A stretch of 12,680 bases of DNA from Halobacteriales archaeon SW_9_67_25 (GTDB taxonomy: Archaea; Halobacteriota; Halobacteria; Halobacteriales; Haloarculaceae): the NCBI GenBank assembly GCA_003022745.1, contig PXSU01000070.1, positions 14,130 through 26,809 on the forward strand. The letters run 5' to 3'. Positions within the stretch are counted from its first letter, which is position 1, and each line of letters opens with the position of its first letter. The translations under genes and the position numbers were made by a program. Under the pieces are notes generated by a model. It saw only the letters and a program-made list of their open reading frames with translations. It made no database searches and was not told where the DNA came from. Positions 1 to 6,843 of this stretch are shown here, piece after piece.

Positions 1-528
1 CTCAACCGCGAACGCCAGGCCAACAAGATCTTCGTCCTCCTGTTGCGGCTGACCTTCACGGCCTTCCAGAACCCGAACCTCGCGCGCGCCGTCGGGCTCG
101 ACGACGGCTTCCCGCTGATCGGCTACCGGGCGATCGCGAAGAATCTCGAACTGACGGCGGACAACGCCGAGGACATCGCCGAGATCGTCATCGAGGCCGA
201 CGAACACTCCTTGAACGTCGACTCGGGCACGATGCGGCGCATCCGGGAGTTCACCGATCAGGTCGACGACATCACCGAACGCGCCGTCGAGGCGGCCGTC
301 GAGCGGGACTTCGACACCACTATCGAGGTCAGGGAGACGTTCGCCGACATCGAGGACCGCGAACAGGAAATCCTCGAGGACCTCCCCGAAATGGACAACG
401 ACCGGCTCCTTCAGGTGCGGGAGGTGCTGGTCAGCCTCCAGCAGACTGCCCAGTACGCGGTCAGAAACGCCGAGATAGCGACCAACCTCTCCCTCAACGA
501 GGAATCGGACCGCATCGCCATCAGCTGA
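1..528 (+). CDS. PhoU-domain phosphate regulator, C-terminal part (5' end outside window)
   Basis: The frame is open from the first base and ends with TGA at 526-528, giving about 175 residues of a longer protein. The helical, very acidic sequence carries a PhoU signature: a segment reading IAKNLELTADNAEDIAEIV resembles the metal-binding helix of PhoU repeats (family form about AKNLERIADHAxNIAE). Haloarchaeal PhoU-family proteins often carry an N-terminal AbrB-like DNA-binding domain followed by PhoU repeats, so this is probably the second PhoU repeat. PhoU proteins act in the cytoplasm to tune phosphate uptake and signalling. The missing N-terminus prevents a decision between a DNA-binding regulator and a plain PhoU. 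It is convergent with the response regulator at 562-945, 33 bases away. Confidence 0.8.
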   Translation, partial: LNRERQANKIFVLLLRLTFTAFQNPNLARAVGLDDGFPLIGYRAIAKNLELTADNAEDIAEIVIEADEHSLNVDSGTMRRIREFTDQVDDITERAVEAAVERDFDTTIEVRETFADIEDREQEILEDLPEMDNDRLLQVREVLVSLQQTAQYAVRNAEIATNLSLNEESDRIAIS

Positions 529-533
529 TCGCG

Positions 534-569
534 AGTGCCGTCTGCGTCCCTTGCCCGGGCACTACTTTT
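534..569. terminator. Possible terminator between convergent genes
   Basis: The arms agtgcc (534-539) and ggcact (558-563) are a perfect 6-bp inverted repeat with an 18-base loop. A tttt run follows at 566-569 on the plus strand. It sits between the PhoU-type gene and the convergent response regulator and overlaps the latter's stop codon. Archaeal termination depends mostly on T-tracts, and this one is short, so the call is weak. Confidence 0.22.
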
Positions 570-945
570 CGACGGCGTCCTCGATGAGCGCGGCCATCTC
601 GTCGTAGTGGTCGGTCCCAGTGCCCTTCTGGATGAACGCGGTCACGCCGGCGTCCTCGGCAGCCGCGACGGTGTCCTCCTCGACGGCCGCGCTGAACAGC
701 AGGAACGGAAGCGATGGGTCCATCTCCTCGACCGCCTCGAACAGTTCCATCCCGTCCATCCCCGGCATGCGGTAGTCGCTGACGATACAGTCGACGTCGT
801 GTTCCTCGACGTGGTCGAGTGCCGCCCGGCCGCTGGTGGCGGTCGCGACCGAGAGCGTCTTGCTGGCGCGTTCGAGGAACGTCTGTGTCAACTCGAGGAC
901 GTCCTCGTCCTCGTCGACGACGAGTACGCTGATGGTGTCGGTCAT
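562..945 (-). CDS. Receiver-only (CheY-like) response regulator
   Basis: This 127-residue protein is one receiver domain with no output domain. The standard residues are present: acidic pocket D11-E12-D13, phospho-acceptor D57 in VSDYRMPGMDG, switch Ser at S85 and conserved lysine K107. It would accept a phosphate from a histidine kinase, none of which is encoded in the window, and act through protein contacts. The start ATG (945-943) lies 6 bases after the stop of the upstream zinc-ribbon gene on the same strand, so the two are probably co-transcribed. Stand-alone receivers are abundant in haloarchaea, and the partner cannot be told from sequence. The domain call is firm; the pathway is unknown. 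Confidence 0.9.
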   Translation of the reverse strand: MTDTISVLVVDEDEDVLELTQTFLERASKTLSVATATSGRAALDHVEEHDVDCIVSDYRMPGMDGMELFEAVEEMDPSLPFLLFSAAVEEDTVAAAEDAGVTAFIQKGTGTDHYDEMAALIEDAVEK

Positions 946-951
946 CGCCGG

Positions 952-1122
952 TCAGGCCGACACTCCCGTGTCCACGGTTCCGTCTATCCTGACGAAGCCG
1001 AACCCGCACTCGCTACATTGCCATTTCCGTTTGGTCCCCAGGTGGAGGTCCGTCGTTCCCGATTTCCAGAAGGTCCTCGTCTCGCCGCACTCGGGACACT
1101 CCTGTTCTAGCTCGAGGGGCAT
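952..1122 (-). CDS. Small zinc-ribbon protein (56 aa)
   Basis: This 56-residue protein has two CxxC knuckles (C9-x2-C12 and C36-x2-C39) separated by a charged loop, the arrangement of a single zinc ribbon. It matches the type of small haloarchaeal zinc-finger protein usually annotated only by a DUF number. I chose the ATG at 1122-1120 because the protein then begins just before the first knuckle and upstream sequence in this frame is Arg/Ser-rich and unlike haloarchaeal protein. It lies 6 bases upstream of the receiver gene, suggesting a two-gene operon. Function is unknown; nucleic-acid or protein binding is possible. No clear TATA box was found upstream. Confidence 0.65.
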   Translation of the reverse strand: MPLELEQECPECGETRTFWKSGTTDLHLGTKRKWQCSECGFGFVRIDGTVDTGVSA

Positions 1123-1204
1123 ACCGGAACATTCGTCGGGTGATACATTGAAACTGGTGGTTCGTTCCGGAGCGGCGGCTGCGCAACGAGCGCGGCGGCC
1201 CAGT

Positions 1205-1214
1205 ACAGTTATGC
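1205..1214 (+). promoter_or_regulatory. Possible TATA box for the small peptide-glmU pair
   Basis: The sequence acagttatgc is centred about 28 bases before the ATG at 1238, where the box A of a leaderless haloarchaeal transcript belongs. It is the only AT-richer stretch close to that position in a GC-rich divergent spacer. Weak by sequence alone. Confidence 0.35.
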
Positions 1215-1237
1215 GGGCCCGGCAGGAACGTACCGGT

Positions 1238-1372
1238 ATGCCCCGGAAGACCACGCGCTGTGACGGCTGTGGGTGCCGCGTGCGGTGGAACCCGGAGACG
1301 CGGGAGGGTCCGACCGTCTTCTTCGAGGACCGCGCCCCGGTCTCCGCGCGCCGCGGGCAGAAGCGCCGGTGA
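1238..1372 (+). CDS. Small Cys-rich peptide (44 aa), probably co-transcribed with glmU
   Basis: This short frame runs from ATG 1238 to TGA 1370-1372. It has a Cys cluster near its start (C8, C11, C13 in CDGCGC) and a very basic tail ending QKRR. Third codon positions are mostly G or C, as in the neighbours, and the frame ends 5 bases before the glmU ATG, as expected for an operon. A TATA-like box lies about 28 bases upstream of its ATG, so the peptide rather than glmU would be first on the transcript. With three Cys and no second CxxC it could bind metal only with help from other residues or as a dimer. The family is not recognised. It could be a chance frame, but spacing and codon use favour a real gene. 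Confidence 0.55.
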   Translation: MPRKTTRCDGCGCRVRWNPETREGPTVFFEDRAPVSARRGQKRR

Positions 1373-1377
1373 TACGT

Positions 1378-2568
1378 ATGCAGGCAGTCATCCTCGCAGC
1401 CGGCGAGGGCACCCGGATGCGGCCTCTGACCGACGGGACGCCCAAGCCGATGCTCCCGGTCGCGGACCGACCGCTCGTGGCCCACACCGCCGACGCCGCC
1501 GTCGCGGCCGGCGTCGAGGAACTGGTCTTCGTCGTCGGCTACCGCGCCGATGCCGTCCGGTCGTACTTCGGGGAGTCGTACCGCTCCGTTCCGGTCACCT
1601 ACGCCGTCCAGTCCGAACAGCTAGGCACCGCTCACGCGGTCCGGGCGGCCCGCGACGCGCTCTCCGGTCCCTTCGCGGTCCTCAACGGCGACGACCTCTA
1701 CGACCGGGAGAGCCTTGCCACCCTCCTCTCTGCGGACCCGGGTGCGGTCGGCACCTACGACGTGGAAGACCCGCGTCCCTATGGTGTCTTCGAGTTCGAC
1801 GGCGAGACGGTGACCGGTGTCGTCGAGAAACCGGCCGACCCACCGTCGAACCGCGTCAACGTCGGCGCGTACGTCTTCCCCGCCGAGGCCCGCGAGTGGC
1901 TGGACGTCCCGGAGAGCCAGCGCGGCGAGTACGAACTCACCGACGTCCTCGAGCGGGTCATCGAGCGCCGGACGGTACAGTCGGTCCCTATCGACCGGTG
2001 GCTCGGCGTGGGCCGTCCCTGGGAGCTACTGGCCGCCAACGAGTGGAAGCTGGCCGAACTCGAGCGGGACCTCGCGGGCGAGGTGGCATCCGAGGCCGAC
2101 CTCCGCGGGACGGTCCTCGTCGAGGCGGGCGCCACGGTCGAACCCGGCGTCGTGATGGAGGGGCCGGTCCTCGTCCGCACGGGCGCGTCGGTCGGTCCGA
2201 ACGCCTACCTCCGGGGCGCGACGCTGCTGGGCGAGGACGTCCACGTCGGGAACGGCGTCGAAGTCAAGAACAGCGTAATCCGCCGCGGGACGAACGTGCC
2301 ACACCTCTCCTACGTCGGGGACAGCGTCCTCGGCCGGGACGCCAACCTCGGCGCGGGCACGACGGTCGCGAACCTGAGACACGACGACCGGCCGGTCCGG
2401 CTGACAGTCAAGGGCGAGCGCGTCTCCACCGGCCGCCGGAAGTTCGGCGTCGTCGTCGGCGACGGCGCGAAGACGGGCATCGACACGGCGCTGAACGCCG
2501 GTGTGACCCTCGGGAGCGGCGCACGGACCGAACCCGGCGAGACCGTGCTGCGCGACCGACACTCCTGA
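1378..2568 (+). CDS. glmU: Bifunctional sugar-1-phosphate nucleotidylyltransferase / acetyltransferase (archaeal GlmU type)
   Basis: The protein has 396 residues. The N-terminal half is a nucleotidyltransferase domain: the loop LAAGEGTRMRPLT begins at residue 7, followed by K23-P24, and the metal-binding region NGDD is at 103-106. From about residue 240 the C-terminal half is a left-handed beta-helix of hexapeptide repeats. It contains VPHLSYVGDS (H309, Y312) and GAGTTVAN (N332), corresponding to acetyltransferase active-site residues described for the Sulfolobus homologue ST0452. Expected products are acetylated glucosamine- or galactosamine-1-phosphate and then the UDP-sugar, used for surface glycans and protein glycosylation. 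The ATG at 1378 is preferred because the family begins directly with MxAVILAAGxG; the open frame upstream is not conserved. Thymidylyltransferase activity on glucose-1-phosphate is also possible in this family. An 82-bp palindrome begins on the last base of the stop codon. Confidence 0.88.
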   Translation: MQAVILAAGEGTRMRPLTDGTPKPMLPVADRPLVAHTADAAVAAGVEELVFVVGYRADAVRSYFGESYRSVPVTYAVQSEQLGTAHAVRAARDALSGPFAVLNGDDLYDRESLATLLSADPGAVGTYDVEDPRPYGVFEFDGETVTGVVEKPADPPSNRVNVGAYVFPAEAREWLDVPESQRGEYELTDVLERVIERRTVQSVPIDRWLGVGRPWELLAANEWKLAELERDLAGEVASEADLRGTVLVEAGATVEPGVVMEGPVLVRTGASVGPNAYLRGATLLGEDVHVGNGVEVKNSVIRRGTNVPHLSYVGDSVLGRDANLGAGTTVANLRHDDRPVRLTVKGERVSTGRRKFGVVVGDGAKTGIDTALNAGVTLGSGARTEPGETVLRDRHS

Positions 2569-2649
2569 TACGGATTGCTGTCGCTATTTTCCAGGTCGAC
2601 CGCACGCTGTACTGCGGTCGATCCAGTAAAGAACTACAGCAATCCGTAT
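2568..2649. repeat. 82-bp palindromic element, copy 1
   Basis: The outer arms atacggattgctgt (2568-2581) and acagcaatccgtat (2636-2649) are perfectly complementary over 14 bp. Inner arms tcgaccgca (2596-2604) and tgcggtcga (2613-2621) share the same centre, so the whole element is one long imperfect palindrome. A second copy of exactly the same length lies at 12412-12493, with 61 of 82 identical positions in direct alignment. The element begins within the TGA stop codon of glmU. It encodes nothing obvious and could be a MITE-like or REP-like repeat, or a transcript-end hairpin. Confidence 0.85.
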
Positions 2650-2698
2650 GAGCGAGTCCTTCTCGAATGTTCGTGGGATTTCCCGGCAATATGTGGTG

Positions 2699-2706
2699 TT
2701 AAGTAT
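2699..2706 (+). promoter_or_regulatory. TATA box of the TRASH-like gene
   Basis: The sequence ttaagtat spans -32 to -25 relative to the ATG at 2731, the classical position of box A for a leaderless haloarchaeal transcript. It supports the start chosen for that gene and shows it does not depend on read-through from glmU. Confidence 0.6.
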
Positions 2707-2730
2707 GGGCGTAACGAGTGTGGGGACGAG

Positions 2731-2913
2731 ATGGTCGATCCGACATCGGACCTCGGGGAGGACGTCTCCGAGGAGGATGCCCCGCGGTGTGCGACCTGTG
2801 ACGCGGCTATCGTTGACAGCCCACACCACCGCGTAATCACGTGGATCGAGGACGGCGAGGTCCGGTCGGCACACTTCTGCGACGACGGCTGCCGGACGGA
2901 CTGGAACGGTTGA
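2731..2913 (+). CDS. Small TRASH-like metal-binding protein (60 aa)
   Basis: This 60-residue acidic protein has Cys pairs C20-x2-C23 and C50-x3-C54, the second inside HFCDDGCRTDW. That order (CxxC, a beta-rich spacer, then FCxxxC with an aromatic tail) is the pattern of TRASH domains, which sense or traffic heavy metals, and of related small haloarchaeal zinc proteins. The ATG at 2731 has a TATA box at the leaderless position; the longer upstream frame runs through the palindromic repeat and is rejected. It lies 97 bases upstream of a P1B metal ATPase on the same strand, which has its own TATA box. A role as metal carrier or sensor for the pump is an inference; a structural zinc protein is the alternative. 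Confidence 0.78.
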   Translation: MVDPTSDLGEDVSEEDAPRCATCDAAIVDSPHHRVITWIEDGEVRSAHFCDDGCRTDWNG

Positions 2914-2978
2914 CTTATTATCTCAGCCAGACCAATTTAGTAAAGGGTCATATTTGATGCGGGAGATGAAACAGTTGA

Positions 2979-2987
2979 ATTAATAAG
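2979..2987 (+). promoter_or_regulatory. TATA box of the P1B ATPase gene
   Basis: The sequence attaataag covers -32 to -24 relative to the ATG at 3011, inside an AT-rich stretch. The spacing fits a leaderless start at 3011; measured from the GTG at 3002 the box would be too close. No convincing operator palindrome was found around it. Confidence 0.6.
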
Positions 2988-3010
2988 CTTCTCCGACCGT
3001 AGTGTCACGT

Positions 3011-5296
3011 ATGGAGGGGAGCGAGTCGCCCGAGCCCCGCGACGGGCCAGCGGTCGCCAGATTCGACGTGCCCGCGATGGACTGTCCGTCGTGTGCGGGG
3101 ACAGTCGAGGGGGCGCTGGCCGGCCTCGCGGGCGTGACGGGCGTCGAGACGCGGCCGGCGGCCGGGCAGGTCGAGGTCCGCTACGACCCGGCCGCGACCG
3201 ACGAGGCGGCGCTCGTCGCGGCCATCGAGGCGGCGGGCTACGATGTCCTCGACGGGGAGGCGGGCGAGACGCCCGCACGCGGGTCCGTCTGGCTGAGCCG
3301 GCGGGCACTGAAGACCTGGGTCAGCGGTGCGTTCCTCGCGGCCGGGCTGGTCCTCGCGTTTCTCGTGCCGGGCGCCGACAGGGAGATACTGACACTGTTC
3401 GGGACGCCCCACGGCCTCGCGGACGCCCTTTTTCTCGCCGGCATCGTCGCGGGCGGGGAGGTCATCATCCGCGGTGGCTACCGCTCGGCACGGGCGCGGT
3501 CGCTCGACATGGACTTCCTGATGAGCGTGGCCATCCTCGGGGCGGTGACGGCGAGTCTCGCGTTCGCGGAGTCGCTGTACTTCGAGGGGGCGACGCTCGC
3601 GTTCCTCGTCAACGTCGCGGAGCTGCTCGAGGACCGCTCGATGGACGAGGCCCGGCAGTCCCTGCGGGAGCTGATGGACCTCTCGCCCGACGAGGCGACC
3701 GTCCGCCGGGACGGCGGGGAGACCCGGGTCCCGGTCGAGGAACTCGCTGTCGGCGACAGGGTCCTGGTCCGCCCGGGCGAGGCGATCCCCGTCGACGGGG
3801 TCGTCCTGGAGGGCGAGAGCGCGGTCGACCAGGCGCCCGTGACTGGCGAGAGCGTGCCCGTCGAGAAGATGGTCGGCGACGAGGTGTACGCGGGCACGAT
3901 AAACGAGGCTGGGTACCTGGAGGTCGAGACGACAGCGGCGCCCGGCGACGATACGCTCTCGCGGGTGATCGAACTGGTCGAGGGTGCCGAGAGCGACCGG
4001 ACCGACCGCGAACAGTTCGTCGACCGCTTCGCGAGCCGGTACACCCCGGCCGTCGTCGGCGCGGCCGTGCTCGTCGCGGCGGTGCCGCCGCTGGCCTGGG
4101 GCGGGCCCGCGCACGTCTGGTTCGTCCGCGGGCTGACGCTCCTGGTGCTTGCCTGTCCCTGTGCGTTCGTCATCAGCACCCCCGTCTCCGTGGTGTCGGG
4201 GGTCACCAGCGCGACACGAAACGGGGTCCTCGTGAAAGGGGGAAGTCACCTGGAGGCGATGGGGGACGTGGAGGCCGTCGCGCTGGACAAGACGGGGACC
4301 CTGACCACGGGCGAACTCGCCGTGACCGACGTCATCGGGCTGAACGACAACACCGAGGCGGACGTGTTGCGGTGTGCCCGGGGACTCGAACGCCGGAGCG
4401 AGCACCCCATCGGCGAGGCCATCGTCGACTGTGCGGACGCCCGGGGAGCCGGTGAGCGCGAGGTTACGGACTTCGAGTCCATCACCGGCAAGGGCGTGGC
4501 CGCGACGCTTGCCGGAACCGACCACTACGCCGGCAAACCCGGACTGTTCGAGGAGCTGGGTTTTGACCTCTCGCACGTCCACGCCGCGACCGACGGCGGG
4601 GTCGTCACCGCCCGCTCGCGACAGCTCTGTGAACGCAACGACTGTCTCGATCTCATAGAGGACGTCGTCCCGGCCCTCCAGGCGGAGGGCAAGACGGTCG
4701 TGCTGGTGGGCACCGACGAACACCTCGAGGGCGTCATCGCGGTGGCCGACTCGGTCCGGTCCGGCGCCCGCGCCGCTGTCGACGGGCTGCGTGAACTGGG
4801 TGTCGACCGGCTCGTCGTGCTGACCGGTGACAACGAGCGCACGGCACGGGCCGTCGCCGCCGAGGTGGGCGTCGAGGAGGTCCGCGCGGAACTGCTCCCG
4901 GAGGAGAAAGTCGCGGCGGTCCGGGACCTCTCGGCCGAACACGACGGCGTGGCGATGGTCGGCGACGGCATCAACGACGCGCCGGCGCTCGCGGCCGCGA
5001 CGGTCGGGATCGCGATGGGTGCGGCCGGGACCGACACTGCCCTCGAGACGGCCGACATCGCACTCCTGGGTGACGACCTCGCGAAACTCCCCTACCTCCG
5101 CGCGCTGGCGGCGCGAGCGGGAGCCGTCATCCGGCAGAACGTCTACGCCAGCCTCGGGGCGAAAGCCTTCCTCGCGGCGCTCGTCCCTTTCGGATACGTC
5201 CCCATCTGGCTGGCAGTACTGGTCGGTGACGCCGGCATGACCGTCGCCGTCACCGGCAACGCCATGCGCCTCTCCCGTCTCGACGCCGACGAGTAG
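3011..5296 (+). CDS. zntA: Zn/Cd/Pb-type P1B heavy-metal ATPase (761 aa)
   Basis: A membrane pump that uses ATP to export soft metal ions. An N-terminal HMA domain (about residues 15-80) has the metal site MDCPSC with C25 and C28. Membrane helices follow, with TGES at 278-281 (phosphatase loop), CPC at 382-384 in the transport site, DKTGT from the phosphorylated D426, the HP motif of the nucleotide domain at 465-466, and GDGINDAP at 651-658. Selectivity points to the P1B-2 (ZntA/CadA) group: K718 lies in NVYASLGAKAFL and D740 in VGDAGMT, matching the conserved Lys and Asp of the last two helices of ZntA; copper pumps have different residues there. Length is typical. ATG 3011 is preferred over GTG 3002 because of the TATA spacing. 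Regulation by metal is likely, but no regulator is encoded nearby. The small TRASH-like gene upstream may be its partner. Confidence 0.9.
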   Translation: MEGSESPEPRDGPAVARFDVPAMDCPSCAGTVEGALAGLAGVTGVETRPAAGQVEVRYDPAATDEAALVAAIEAAGYDVLDGEAGETPARGSVWLSRRALKTWVSGAFLAAGLVLAFLVPGADREILTLFGTPHGLADALFLAGIVAGGEVIIRGGYRSARARSLDMDFLMSVAILGAVTASLAFAESLYFEGATLAFLVNVAELLEDRSMDEARQSLRELMDLSPDEATVRRDGGETRVPVEELAVGDRVLVRPGEAIPVDGVVLEGESAVDQAPVTGESVPVEKMVGDEVYAGTINEAGYLEVETTAAPGDDTLSRVIELVEGAESDRTDREQFVDRFASRYTPAVVGAAVLVAAVPPLAWGGPAHVWFVRGLTLLVLACPCAFVISTPVSVVSGVTSATRNGVLVKGGSHLEAMGDVEAVALDKTGTLTTGELAVTDVIGLNDNTEADVLRCARGLERRSEHPIGEAIVDCADARGAGEREVTDFESITGKGVAATLAGTDHYAGKPGLFEELGFDLSHVHAATDGGVVTARSRQLCERNDCLDLIEDVVPALQAEGKTVVLVGTDEHLEGVIAVADSVRSGARAAVDGLRELGVDRLVVLTGDNERTARAVAAEVGVEEVRAELLPEEKVAAVRDLSAEHDGVAMVGDGINDAPALAAATVGIAMGAAGTDTALETADIALLGDDLAKLPYLRALAARAGAVIRQNVYASLGAKAFLAALVPFGYVPIWLAVLVGDAGMTVAVTGNAMRLSRLDADE

Positions 5297-5340
5297 TCGA
5301 CCCACTCGGCGCCCGTAGAACCGTCGCCCCCAACTTTCTT

Positions 5341-5360
5341 GTGGTGCGTTAACGAACCAC
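5341..5360. promoter_or_regulatory. 20-bp operator-like palindrome
   Basis: The 20 bases starting gtggtgcgtt are symmetric at 9 of 10 base pairs around a perfect cgttaacg core; only the 6th pair from the outside is broken. The site covers -26 to -7 relative to the ATG at 5367, between a T-rich possible TATA region (5331-5339) and the expected transcript start. A dimeric repressor bound here would block transcription. The regulator is unknown. Confidence 0.5.
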
Positions 5361-5366
5361 TAGGAA

Positions 5367-5507
5367 ATGCCACTGCCGCCAGACCCGGCCGAGAGAGGCT
5401 CGCTGTACGAGTGTCGCGACTGTCACCGGCGCGTCGAGAATCCGGAGGGACGTCGCTGTGCGTGTGGCGGACTCCTGCAGAACATCGGCGTCCCGCGGCC
5501 CAGGTGA
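5367..5507 (+). CDS. Rubrerythrin-like small zinc-ribbon protein (46 aa)
   Basis: This 46-residue protein has two Cys pairs, C16-x2-C19 (ECRDCHRR) and C31-x-C33 (RCACGG), and ends in IGVPRPR. The overall pattern (acidic start, YECxxC, CxCGG, then NIxVPR) is that of the short haloarchaeal proteins annotated as rubrerythrin-like domain proteins, which hold only a rubredoxin-type metal knuckle. The usual second pair is CxxC, so the one-residue spacing here is slightly unusual. ATG 5367 lies 7 bases downstream of a near-perfect 20-bp palindrome, suggesting regulated expression. It ends 13 bases before the convergent dephospho-CoA kinase gene. Function is unknown; metal or redox roles are only suggested by the fold. 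Confidence 0.7.
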   Translation: MPLPPDPAERGSLYECRDCHRRVENPEGRRCACGGLLQNIGVPRPR

Positions 5508-5520
5508 GCGACCGGCGCTC

Positions 5521-6069
5521 CTACCCGACGCCCAGCAGCGCCAGCGCACGGGCGGTGTCGCCGTCCATCCGGGACAGCAGGTCCCGGGCCCGCGCGCGGA
5601 CGCCAGGGTCGACTGCCACGTGGACCATACCCTCGCCGGGTTGCCCGTAGACGACGCTCGCACCCGCGGGCACAGCTACCACCACCGCAAGCGTGGCCAG
5701 GTCCTCCTCGCCGTCCACGTCGAGCAGCGTGGTCGCCTCCCCGGCGCTCCCGATAGCGTCCCGGAGCGCCTTCAGGAGACCGGCGGTCAGCGTCGCCGCG
5801 GGGTTCTCGACGCCCACCTCGCGGTCGAAACCCCCGATGGCCTCGCTGATCTCGGGGTCGACGGCCGACCGCTCGGTGCGCTCGTCGACGAGTGCCACGT
5901 CCGGGACCCGGCCCGCCTCCAGCAGGTGATAGGTGACGATGTCACCGACCGCGACCAGTGGCGACCCCACACTCGCCAGCAACTCCTCGGCATCGGTCGT
6001 CACCGTGCCCAGCGGCTCCTTGAGTTCGGACCGGAGGGAGTCGGGGAGTTCGAGGACGGCCTCGGTCAC
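5521..6069 (-). CDS. GTP-dependent dephospho-CoA kinase (DUF359 family)
   Basis: This 182-residue protein matches the archaeal DUF359 family, shown in Thermococcus to phosphorylate dephospho-CoA with GTP as the last step of coenzyme A synthesis. Family landmarks are AVGDIVTYHLL (G42, D43), PDVALVDERTER (about 56-67), ENPAATLT (88-95), DVDGEEDLATLAVVVAVP (117-134) and VYGQPGEGMV. It begins with GTG at 6069-6067, one base after the spt4 stop codon, so it is the last gene of the eIF2-gamma operon. The acidic DGEEDL patch is likely part of the metal and GTP site. Length is normal for the family. No ribosomal protein gene follows it. Confidence 0.88.
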   Translation of the reverse strand: MTEAVLELPDSLRSELKEPLGTVTTDAEELLASVGSPLVAVGDIVTYHLLEAGRVPDVALVDERTERSAVDPEISEAIGGFDREVGVENPAATLTAGLLKALRDAIGSAGEATTLLDVDGEEDLATLAVVVAVPAGASVVYGQPGEGMVHVAVDPGVRARARDLLSRMDGDTARALALLGVG

Positions 6070-6070
6070 G

Positions 6071-6268
6071 TCACCGCACCTTCAGCGCGTACTGGCCAGG
6101 TTCGGTGACCTCCATCTCCCGTGCGATCTCGCTGCGCTCGGGGTGGGTGATGACCACGTAGCCGGCCCAGTCCTCGGTCAGCGACGTCGACCCGCAGGCC
6201 TCGCACGACTGGGGCTCCGGGGCCTCCTGGACGCGGTGACACTCCCGGCAGACCAGTCGGTCGGCCAT
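6071..6268 (-). CDS. spt4: Transcription elongation factor Spt4 (RNA polymerase subunit E'')
   Basis: This 65-residue protein has a zinc ribbon with C7-x2-C10 and C22-x2-C25, followed by TEDWAGYVVITHPERSEIAREM. The latter is the Spt4 strand and helix that contacts the NGN domain of Spt5. Spt4-Spt5 keeps RNA polymerase processive. The ATG at 6268-6266 shares one base with the rpo7 stop (TGATG), so the two genes are translationally coupled, and the dephospho-CoA kinase start follows one base after this stop. Length and Cys spacing are normal. Spt5 is not in the window. Confidence 0.93.
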   Translation of the reverse strand: MADRLVCRECHRVQEAPEPQSCEACGSTSLTEDWAGYVVITHPERSEIAREMEVTEPGQYALKVR

Positions 6269-6843
6269 CAGCTCTCACCTTCCGCCGGGGCCGTCCGTTT
6301 TTGACGCTCCTCCTGGAGCCAGCCGTGCTTGCCGAGGCCGACCTGCTTTGCCGTCAGGCCGATCTTCGAGTCCCGGGGGTTGCGCTCGTCGATGCTCTTG
6401 GTGACGATCCGCGTCCGTACGGTATCCCCCACCCCGATGGTGCGGTTGGACTCCCTGGAGGCAAGCGCCTGGCCTTCCTTGTCGTGGGCGAGGTACTCGT
6501 CGGATATCTGTGAGACGTGCAACAGTCCGTCGACGGGTCCGATCCCGACGAAGGCCCCGAAACTGACTACCTCGACGACCTCGCCGTCGACGACCTCCTG
6601 CATCTGGGGGTCGAAGGTCAGGGCGTCGAACTCCGCCTCGTAGTAGACGCCCGGCTGGTTCGGAAGGACGGCACCGTCCCCGATGTCGTGGACATCGATG
6701 ACGGAGACGACCGAGCCGACGTCCTCGTCGACCCGGCCTTCGAGCTTGTCCTGGAGCAGTCGCTTGACGAGACCGGGCGTCACGTCCGCCAGGTGCTCCG
6801 GCGGTACCTCGACCGTATCGCGCAGTGTAACCCGTTTGTACAT
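6268..6843 (-). CDS. rpo7: DNA-directed RNA polymerase subunit Rpo7 (RpoE', Rpb7 homologue)
   Basis: This 191-residue stalk subunit begins [15 protein letters not shown], the conserved N-terminal tip domain. The C-terminal S1 domain starts near residue 80 with EVVDGEVVEVVSFGAFVGIGPVDGLLHVSQI. With Rpo4 it forms the stalk of archaeal RNA polymerase, which binds nascent RNA and aids DNA opening and termination. Its ATG (6843-6841) shares one base with the TAA of the PIN-domain gene, and its own stop overlaps spt4 by one base. The C-terminal tail (about residues 175-191) is polar and probably disordered. No anomalies were seen. Confidence 0.94.
   Translation of the reverse strand: MYKRVTLRDTVEVPPEHLADVTPGLVKRLLQDKLEGRVDEDVGSVVSVIDVHDIGDGAVLPNQPGVYYEAEFDALTFDPQMQEVVDGEVVEVVSFGAFVGIGPVDGLLHVSQISDEYLAHDKEGQALASRESNRTIGVGDTVRTRIVTKSIDERNPRDSKIGLTAKQVGLGKHGWLQEERQKRTAPAEGES

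Noticed and set aside
1260..2651. 463-residue Arg-rich plus-strand frame over glmU
   Set aside because: It is the shifted frame of glmU, extremely Arg/Pro/Gly-rich and without family features, and it runs through the palindromic repeat.
2408..2874. Minus-strand frames crossing the first palindrome, with similarity to frames crossing the second
   Set aside because: The similarity (for example DRT..CGR) comes from the repeat itself; the frames have no start context and overlap glmU or the TRASH-like gene in antisense.
3005..5305. 766-residue open frame on the minus strand, antisense to the whole P1B ATPase
   Set aside because: Long antisense frames are common over GC-rich haloarchaeal genes because stop codons are rare there. 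The translation has no recognisable domain, whereas the plus strand has every P-type ATPase motif.
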